DNA of 59,080 bases from Endomicrobium sp. (GTDB lineage Bacteria > Elusimicrobiota > Endomicrobiia > Endomicrobiales > Endomicrobiaceae). Positions within the stretch are counted from its first letter, which is position 1. Each line of letters begins with the position of its first letter. Made by a program: the position numbers and the translations under genes. Positions 54,420-59,080 of this stretch are shown piece by piece. The DNA lies in NCBI GenBank assembly GCA_031289585.1, contig JAITPF010000016.1, positions 1 through 59,080 on the forward strand, given 5' to 3'. The notes beneath the pieces are model-generated. The model was not told the DNA's origin, did not search any database, and saw only the letters and a program-made list of their open reading frames with translations.

Positions 54420-55217
54420 ATGAATATGAAAAAAATGTTGTTTGGATTGACAGTAATTGTTATATCAGTAGGGGTTGCATTAGCAGCGCCTTTGAAAAAA
54501 ATAGTATTGAAAATTGCGGCTGATGCTGTTCCTCACGCTGAACTTCTTGAAATTATAAAGCCTGATCTTGCAAAGCAAGGTATTGAATTAAAAATTTATC
54601 CCGTAACGGATACCACTCTTCTAAACACACAAACATCAGATGGTGAACTTGATGCAAATTTCTTTCAACATTACGAATATCTTGAGGCGCAGGCTAAAGA
54701 AAAACATTTGGACTTGGCAAGTGCGGGAAATATTCATGTTGAACCCATTGGCGTGTATTCTGATAAATATAAATCAATAGATGCTATTCCTAAAAATGCA
54801 AAAATTGCAATCCCTAATGACAGCACAAACGAATACAGGGTTTTGAAATTACTTGAAAAAAATGGCTTTATAAAACTCAAAAGCACAATAAAACCTTTTA
54901 CAACAAGTATTCACGATATTGAAAAATATATAAAACCTATTAAACTTATTGAGCTTGATTATACTTTAATACCTCGTGTAAGAGATCAATTTGATGCTTA
55001 CAGCACGTGGACAAACAAGGTTCTAGAAGCTGGTATTGATATTAATTCTAGAATTCTTGTTGAAGATGGAAATTCTCCGTATGCTAATATTATAGTTGTA
55101 AATTCAAAAAGATTGAATGATCCGTCAATTAAAGCTTTAGTTGCTGCTTTGAGATCTGATAAAGTAAAAAAGTTTATTGCAGAAAAATATAAAGGGACCG
55201 TTATTCCAGCCAATTAA
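54420..55217 (+). CDS. metQ: Methionine-binding protein MetQ (NlpA family)
   Basis: The periplasmic receptor of the importer: signal peptide (MNMKKMLFGLTVIVISVGVALA) then an NlpA-type domain with ADAVPHAELLEIIKPDLAKQGIELKI, SDGELDANFFQHYEYLE and AIPNDSTNEYRVLKLLE. There is no lipobox Cys at the cleavage site (ALAAPLKK), so unlike E. coli MetQ it should be a soluble periplasmic protein. ATG 54420 and the Met two codons later are both possible starts; GGATAG lies upstream. Confidence 0.93.
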   Translation: MNMKKMLFGLTVIVISVGVALAAPLKKIVLKIAADAVPHAELLEIIKPDLAKQGIELKIYPVTDTTLLNTQTSDGELDANFFQHYEYLEAQAKEKHLDLASAGNIHVEPIGVYSDKYKSIDAIPKNAKIAIPNDSTNEYRVLKLLEKNGFIKLKSTIKPFTTSIHDIEKYIKPIKLIELDYTLIPRVRDQFDAYSTWTNKVLEAGIDINSRILVEDGNSPYANIIVVNSKRLNDPSIKALVAALRSDKVKKFIAEKYKGTVIPAN

Positions 55218-55282
55218 TTTATACTAGAATCTGTTCAGTGTTTTGTAAATTTGCGAAATTCGTCAACAATAAACAATAATAG

Positions 55283-55313
55283 ATCGGTATATAAAATGAA
55301 TAATAAAATCATT
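55283..55313 (+). repeat. Family 3 dispersed repeat copy
   Basis: ATCGGTATATAAAATGAATAATAAAATCATT matches the minus strand of 57559-57604 (GTCGGTATATAAAATGGATAATTAAATCATT) at almost every position. It sits between metQ and the cysteine-synthase remnant. Confidence 0.55.
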
Positions 55314-55362
55314 ATGAAAGCAATGCTAAAAAGACATATATAAAATAATAAAAAAATGATAA

Positions 55363-55461
55363 GGTGAATACAGTGAAAGAGTAAAAAAAGGCAATGTCGT
55401 TGTGATTTTGCCAGACAGAGGTGACAGATATTTAAGTAAGAATATTTACAACTGTCTTTAA
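55363..55461 (+). pseudogene. C-terminal remnant of a cysteine synthase
   Basis: The + frame after a stop reads GEYSERVKKGNVVVILPDRG then DRYLSKNIYNCL and ends TAA at 55459-55461. VVVILPDxGxRYLS is the diagnostic end of CysK/CBS-type PLP enzymes. The rest of the gene is missing. Its position next to metNIQ suggests a lost sulfur amino acid gene. Confidence 0.75.
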
Positions 55462-55519
55462 AAAATGCAATAATAAAGCCTCGCTTGAGATTAAAAATTA
55501 GATTAAAAAGGAGACAAAA

Positions 55520-56719
55520 ATGAACAGAAAAATAATCGTCCTTACCTTACTATTCACAATTGTAGCAGGCACAAATAATATGGTATTTGCAGCAGACAGC
55601 TTAACTGAACAGTTTGGAATTCAAGTTTCAGGAGATGCAACGTTCATTTTGCAGGGAACATCTAAATTAAACAATACAACAGAAAGCAACAATGGAGAAA
55701 ATGACGCAACATATTCATTTGATTTAAAGCTCACAAAAGATTTTGGTAATGATGGGAAAATTGTACTTGGTTTTGAAGGTGGCAGAGGTCTTGGTTTATC
55801 CCAAAAGTTAGATACATACGCAGCAGTAAATATAGATGCTGATAACACTGTAAATACTGCAGCAGGATATGTTCAACCAAAAATTACCCAGTTATTTTAT
55901 GAAAAATCTTTCCTAAACAAAAAACTTATAGCAAATTTTGGTAAGTTAAATTTTGGGTCATATTTTACAGGCAACAACTATGCAGGCGATGGAGCTCAAC
56001 AGTTTGTAACAGAATCATTTGCAGGAGATCCTTTAGTAGAAAACCCTGGTCAACGTGTCGCATTAAGACTTAATTACGCTGTATGCAATAATATTGATGT
56101 TTCCTGCGCTTATTTTACGACAGACGTTAATCACTTTGATACAAAAGGAGTAGGTATTATACAGGCTACTTATAAACATTCTCCAAATGGAAACTATAGA
56201 GTATATGCGTGGACAAATAATGGAGATCATTATTCTTTCAAAAACAACAACGAAAAATCAGGAATCCATAGTATTGGTATAAGCGCAGATCAAGCAATAA
56301 ACGAAGAAATTGGCGTATTTGCAAGACTAGCATATAAAGATCCTTCTGTTTATAGTACTAAGCTTGAAACAGATCCTAGCACACAAAAAGAAACGGAAAA
56401 ACTTAATGCTCCTACATCTCTCTTCTGGAGCATTGGAGGGCAACTAAAGGGTTCTGCTTGGTCAAGAGCCAAAGATGTGGTAGGATTAGCTCTTGGACAA
56501 ATATATACTTCTTCTGATGCAAGAGGCAAGACTCTTTATGATTATGAAAACATTAAAGACGGAGCTGAAACGCAGATTGAACTGTATTATAAATTTGCAT
56601 TAAATAAGCATCTTGCTCTTACTCCAGCTTTACAATATTTTGTAAATCCTAAGGGAGGAAATGCGGCTATTGATAAAAATATAATTGTTTATGGAATAAG
56701 AACTCAGATTGATTTCTAA
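55520..56719 (+). CDS. Outer-membrane beta-barrel porin
   Basis: The 399-residue protein has a signal peptide (ending MVFA-ADSLTEQ), an N-terminal FGIQVSGDATFIL strand, alternating strand patterns throughout, and a C-terminal aromatic ending RTQIDF, as expected for a barrel recognised by the Bam system. It resembles OprB/DcaP-type or uncharacterised porins in general shape (GKLNFGSYFTGNNYAGDGAQQF), but no substrate can be assigned. GGAG lies about 8 bases before ATG 55520. It is monocistronic, with its own terminator. Confidence 0.8.
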   Translation: MNRKIIVLTLLFTIVAGTNNMVFAADSLTEQFGIQVSGDATFILQGTSKLNNTTESNNGENDATYSFDLKLTKDFGNDGKIVLGFEGGRGLGLSQKLDTYAAVNIDADNTVNTAAGYVQPKITQLFYEKSFLNKKLIANFGKLNFGSYFTGNNYAGDGAQQFVTESFAGDPLVENPGQRVALRLNYAVCNNIDVSCAYFTTDVNHFDTKGVGIIQATYKHSPNGNYRVYAWTNNGDHYSFKNNNEKSGIHSIGISADQAINEEIGVFARLAYKDPSVYSTKLETDPSTQKETEKLNAPTSLFWSIGGQLKGSAWSRAKDVVGLALGQIYTSSDARGKTLYDYENIKDGAETQIELYYKFALNKHLALTPALQYFVNPKGGNAAIDKNIIVYGIRTQIDF

Positions 56720-56739
56720 ATTTTTTATTAACTCAAAAA

Positions 56740-56769
56740 AGGCTGTCCTTTTTACCTTTAGGACAGCCT
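56740..56769 (+). terminator. Rho-independent terminator of the porin gene
   Basis: AGGCTGTCCT (56740-56749) and AGGACAGCCT (56760-56769) form a 10-bp stem, followed by CTTTATATATTT. The stem is nearly the same as the one at 218-251. Confidence 0.8.
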
Positions 56770-56949
56770 CTTTATATATTTACGACAAACAACAATAAAC
56801 TTCTTTATTTTCACATTTATAAAAACAAAACAGCCGCCTCTGTAATATTTATCCATATCACGAGAACAGCTGACAAAACAGTTAACCATCTATAATCTTT
56901 AATATAAAAAAGCTTTATAGAACAAAATATAAGTAATTAAAAACTTAAA

Positions 56950-57135
56950 TTACTTTGTTTCTGTATCTTCGTTTACTGCAGGAGTTGATGCATTTGTTGT
57001 CGTTGTATCTGTATCAATTTCCATAACTTCTTCTTCACCAACTGTTTCTGTAGGAGTTTCTGCTTTTTTTCCGCAAGCTAACAATGCACAACTAAATACT
57101 GCCATTACCGCTGCAAACAATACAAATTTCTTCAT
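56950..57135 (-). CDS. Small acidic lipoprotein
   Basis: The 61-residue product has a lipoprotein signal with lipobox ALLAC and a mature part of about 40 residues that is almost only Glu, Asp, Thr, Pro and Ala (EEEVMEIDTDTTTTNAST). AAGGAG precedes ATG 57135 by about 8 bases. It has no domain; abundance or surface roles are possible, as for small murein-type lipoproteins, but nothing shows it. Confidence 0.65.
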   Translation of the reverse strand: MKKFVLFAAVMAVFSCALLACGKKAETPTETVGEEEVMEIDTDTTTTNASTPAVNEDTETK

Positions 57136-57179
57136 CTTTACTTCTCCTTTTGGGTTTATAAATTAACAACACATTGTTT

Positions 57180-57500
57180 GTCGTCATTGCGAGCCTACGA
57201 AGTAGGCGTGGCAATCTTTCTCTTTCAATGGCACAGATTGCTTCGTTGGGGCTCTGCCCCTCCTCGCAATGACGACAAAATAAGGAGTCATTCCTGTTTT
57301 CACAGGAAAACGGACACGGCACTTTTTGGTCTTGGTCGTCATTGCGAAGCCCGAAGGGCTGTGGCAATCTTTTCCTTTAGTCCTGTCCGTCATTACCAAG
57401 CCCGAAGGACTGTAGCAATCTTTCTCTTTTAACGACACAGATTGCTTCGTTGGGACTTTGTCCCTACCCTCTCTGCCTTCGGCAGTGCGCAATGACGACA
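57180..57500. repeat. Cluster of type 1 repeats with a short type 2 unit
   Basis: A complete type 1 element at about 57182-57278 carries tips GCCTACGAAGTAGGC and GGGGCTCTGCCCC and ends CTCGCAATGACGAC. Half-units follow near 57338 (AAGCCCGAAGGGCT) and 57388, closing with GCCTTCGGC...GCGCAATGACGAC near 57500. A type 2 hairpin (CCTGTTTTCACAGG) lies near 57290. ORFs 57092, 57178 and 57184 are repeat translations. Confidence 0.8.
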
Positions 57501-57744
57501 AATCTCTAGTATTGTCATTGACAACCCTTTTCAACTTGTCTTTTTAGCACTACTTTCAATGATTTAATTATCCATTTTATATACCGACTTCGCAATAGGT
57601 CTAATGTTTATTAACTGATAATTATTTTATCAAAAAAAAGTTCTTGAGCATCTTTAACATTAACTCATCATGTAAAACGTTTGAAGATGTAAATGACAAG
57701 ACCGCTGAATATTATGAACAACCTCTAATTTATTAAAATGCAAA
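57501..57744. other. Gene-free AT-rich spacer
   Basis: Apart from the family 3 repeat at 57559-57604, nothing was recognised here. The sequence is AT-rich with no ORF above background. Confidence 0.5.
57559..57604 (-). repeat. Family 3 dispersed repeat copy
   Basis: The minus strand reads TAGACCTATTGCGAAGTCGG then TATATAAAATGGATAATTAA. It is the best-preserved copy of the family and defines its consensus together with 55283-55313. Confidence 0.55.
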
Positions 57745-57772
57745 AGGCTGAAAGAATTATCTCTCTCAGCCT
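57745..57772 (-). terminator. Terminator-like hairpin downstream of the 57997 gene
   Basis: AGGCTGA (57745-57751) pairs with TCAGCCT (57766-57772), and on the minus strand it is followed by TTTTGCATTTT. It lies about 225 bp after the stop of the small exported-protein gene. Confidence 0.55.
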
Positions 57773-57996
57773 CTTTACATTTAATATACTGCGCTTACAC
57801 CACTTCTGCTCTTCCTAATCAAAAACAACATTTACAATAAACTCTTGTTTTTATACAAATCAAACACATCTATTCCTTGTTTTTACTTATTCTGTTTCGT
57901 ATCTATCAACAGCATTATTCTTTCCGTTTCTTATTTTGTTTATCTTATTTGCATGTATTTCTGCTTTTAAAAACTTATACCGGGTTACAAGAATAA

Positions 57997-58398
57997 TTAT
58001 GTCTCTTTTTCTTCTTCATCAGTATCGGTATTTTGTAGTTGCGCTGCTGCGGATTTTTTTTGCAATGATGAACAAATCTCATCCTTATGATACTCATTAC
58101 TTGCTCTAAATCCCTTTCCAGTTGCTGATATCGTTGCACCAACTGCTGTAGTTCCTGCTCCTATCGCTCTATAAAAATTATTATTCTGGTATATTCCACA
58201 CATAGTTATCAAACTACCCATTGCACCTATCCCAGTACCAAATGCATCAACTGTCTTATACAACCAAATCCGCCAATTAGCATTACTTATACACTGTTCT
58301 CGTGTCTCGGCAAATAAAGGCGAAACTACAGAAATGTTCAAACACATAACAATCGCAATCACAAACAAACTTTTTGTCATTTTCGATCTGCTTTTCAT
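57997..58398 (-). CDS. Small exported protein with Gly/Ala-rich hydrophobic core
   Basis: The 133-residue product has a signal peptide (MTKSLFVIAIVMCLNISVVSPLFA), a Trp/Tyr segment (NANWRIWLYKTVDAFGTG), a hydrophobic Gly/Ala-rich part (IGAMGSLITMCGIY; AIGAGTTAVGATISATGKGF) resembling membrane-inserting or glycine-zipper sequences, and an acidic tail (TDTDEEEKET). Three Cys remain in the mature part. AGGAGAG precedes ATG 58398 by seven bases. No family is recognised. It shares its upstream DNA with the Cys-rich gene at 52020. Confidence 0.65.
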   Translation of the reverse strand: MKSRSKMTKSLFVIAIVMCLNISVVSPLFAETREQCISNANWRIWLYKTVDAFGTGIGAMGSLITMCGIYQNNNFYRAIGAGTTAVGATISATGKGFRASNEYHKDEICSSLQKKSAAAQLQNTDTDEEEKET

Positions 58399-58454
58399 AA
58401 CATCTCTCCTTTTTTTATTGCGTTTATAACGCAGTTTTTCAAGAAAACAAACTT

Positions 58455-58526
58455 CTTGACTAATTTTATTTTATTAAATAAAGTTTAGGTTTAACCGCCA
58501 AGTTGTGAAAAAGTTGTGAAATTTCA
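58455..58526 (-). promoter_or_regulatory. Upstream element shared with the 52020 gene
   Basis: On the minus strand GAAATTTCACAACTTTTTCACA begins a block that aligns with 51819-51889, including TAAACCTAA and TAAAATAAAATT. It ends about 57 bp before ATG 58398. Confidence 0.5.
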
Positions 58527-58564
58527 ATACGCTTAAAACTACCTATTATTGGTTTAATTAGAAT

Positions 58565-59040
58565 AACAACAACATGGATACCCACTGGAGTTCACCCTTG
58601 AACGTCTTAATTAGGAGCGGAAATGACAAAATGTAAGGCAGTGTGTACTCGCCATCAATAAAAACATTCTACGATAAACTCCAGCAAGGATTTACGTTTT
58701 CCGTAGTCATTGCAAGGAAAACAAAGTCCCAACGAAGCAATCTGCGTCGGTAACTCCCGTCGTCATTGCGAATCGACGAAGTCGATGAAGCAATCTATGT
58801 CGTTAAGGACAGGTTGCCGCGCCTACTTTGTAGGCTCGCAATGACAGACAGGACGGATTCCCGTTTTCACGGGAATGACATCTTATTTTGCTGTCATTGC
58901 GAGGAGGGGCAGAGCCCCAACGAAGCAATCTGCGTCGGTAACTTCCGTCGTCATTGCGAATCGACGAAGTCGATGAAGCAATCTATGTCGTTAAAAAGGA
59001 AAGATTGCCGCGCTAACTTCGTTAGCTCGCAATGACGGAC
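58565..59040. repeat. Cluster of type 2 and type 1 repeats at right edge
   Basis: Type 2 units (GGATACCCACTGGAGTTCACC... GCGGAAATGAC) run from about 58572 to 58700. Type 1 elements at about 58755-58846 and 58892-59036 carry tips CGACGAAGTCG, CCTACTTTGTAGG, GGGGCAGAGCCCC and GCTAACTTCGTTAGC between the conserved GTCATTGCGA and CTCGCAATGAC ends. ORF 58766 is a repeat translation. Confidence 0.8.
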
Positions 59041-59080
59041 CAGAGCTAATTGCGAATACACCTGATAAAAATAGCAAATT

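Noticed and set aside
57092-57534. Three overlapping ORFs (57092 -, 57178 +, 57184 -)
   Set aside because: They are translations of the type 1 palindromic repeats (LRRLAMTT / HCEARRAVAIF patterns) in several frames, without ribosome-binding sites.
58766-59035. ORF of 89 codons at the right edge
   Set aside because: It is entirely within type 1 repeats and duplicates the repeat peptide DRLPRLLCRLAMT.
36260-59040. CRISPR array
   Set aside because: The palindromic repeats are irregularly spaced, variable in length and without uniform spacers, and no cas gene is present.

Overview
The window is low-GC chromosomal DNA (roughly one third G+C by eye) from a diderm bacterium with an outer membrane and peptidoglycan: porin, lipoproteins, an LpoB-like activator, PBP1A, GlmS/GlmM and MprF are all present. 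The set of type III glutamine synthetase, NfnAB, a COG3014 lipoprotein beside LpoB, BatD with a TPR partner, many gene remnants and many palindromic repeats suggests an Elusimicrobiota/Endomicrobium-like, genome-reducing, probably host-associated lineage. That assignment is inference; no database was searched.

Layout. 1-2.1 kb: end of a hexamer repeat, an exported YD-repeat-like protein with a frameshifted tail, and a small membrane-anchored protein. 2.1-7.8 kb (+): rpsO, pnp, accB, a winged-helix gene and ftsK. 7.8-13.0 kb (-): glnN (type III), an NSS sodium symporter, tRNA-Leu(CAG), and two decayed stretches holding transposase, MATE and unidentified remnants. 13.1-24.6 kb (+): an ABC ATPase, mprF, tilS, an internally deleted hpt, ftsH, folE, folP, cdaA, a 32-codon cdaR stub, glmM and pdxJ. 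24.7-33.4 kb (+): glmS, acpS, nnrD, an M20 amidohydrolase, a hipBA toxin-antitoxin pair, an IS30 transposase tail and nfnAB. 33.4-44.8 kb (-): batD and a TPR protein, a COG3014-like lipoprotein, lpoB-like and tyrS, then pfkA, an AI-2E family permease, a cNMP-binding protein and a membrane PHP-domain protein. 45.5-51.7 kb: PBP1A (+) converging on rng and a fused radical-SAM/DUF2344 gene (-). 51.8-59.1 kb: two small exported proteins with related upstream DNA, metNIQ, a cysteine-synthase tail, a porin, a tiny acidic lipoprotein and repeat-rich DNA.

Functional themes. Envelope construction dominates (GlmS, GlmM, CdaA, PBP1A, LpoB-like, MprF, porin, lipoproteins), with nitrogen and redox supply (GlnN, NfnAB), folate synthesis (FolE, FolP), PLP synthesis, repair of hydrated NAD(P)H, and methionine uptake by an importer whose ATPase lacks the usual C-terminal regulatory domain.

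Most interesting signals. (1) Modular palindromic repeats, seen only right of about 36 kb, whose conserved arms carry exchangeable mini-hairpins; one lies inside the N-terminal part of a lipoprotein ORF. (2) Two operon genes, hpt and cdaR, reduced to short ORFs that keep their start and stop contacts with neighbours. (3) Two exported-protein genes sharing about 70 bp of upstream sequence. (4) Promoters placed almost on the start codon of folP, nnrD and pbp1A, which suggests leaderless mRNAs. (5) An 8-G tract acting as the glnN ribosome-binding site. (6) Palindromes crowding the metNIQ promoter. All coordinates and alignments were made by hand.
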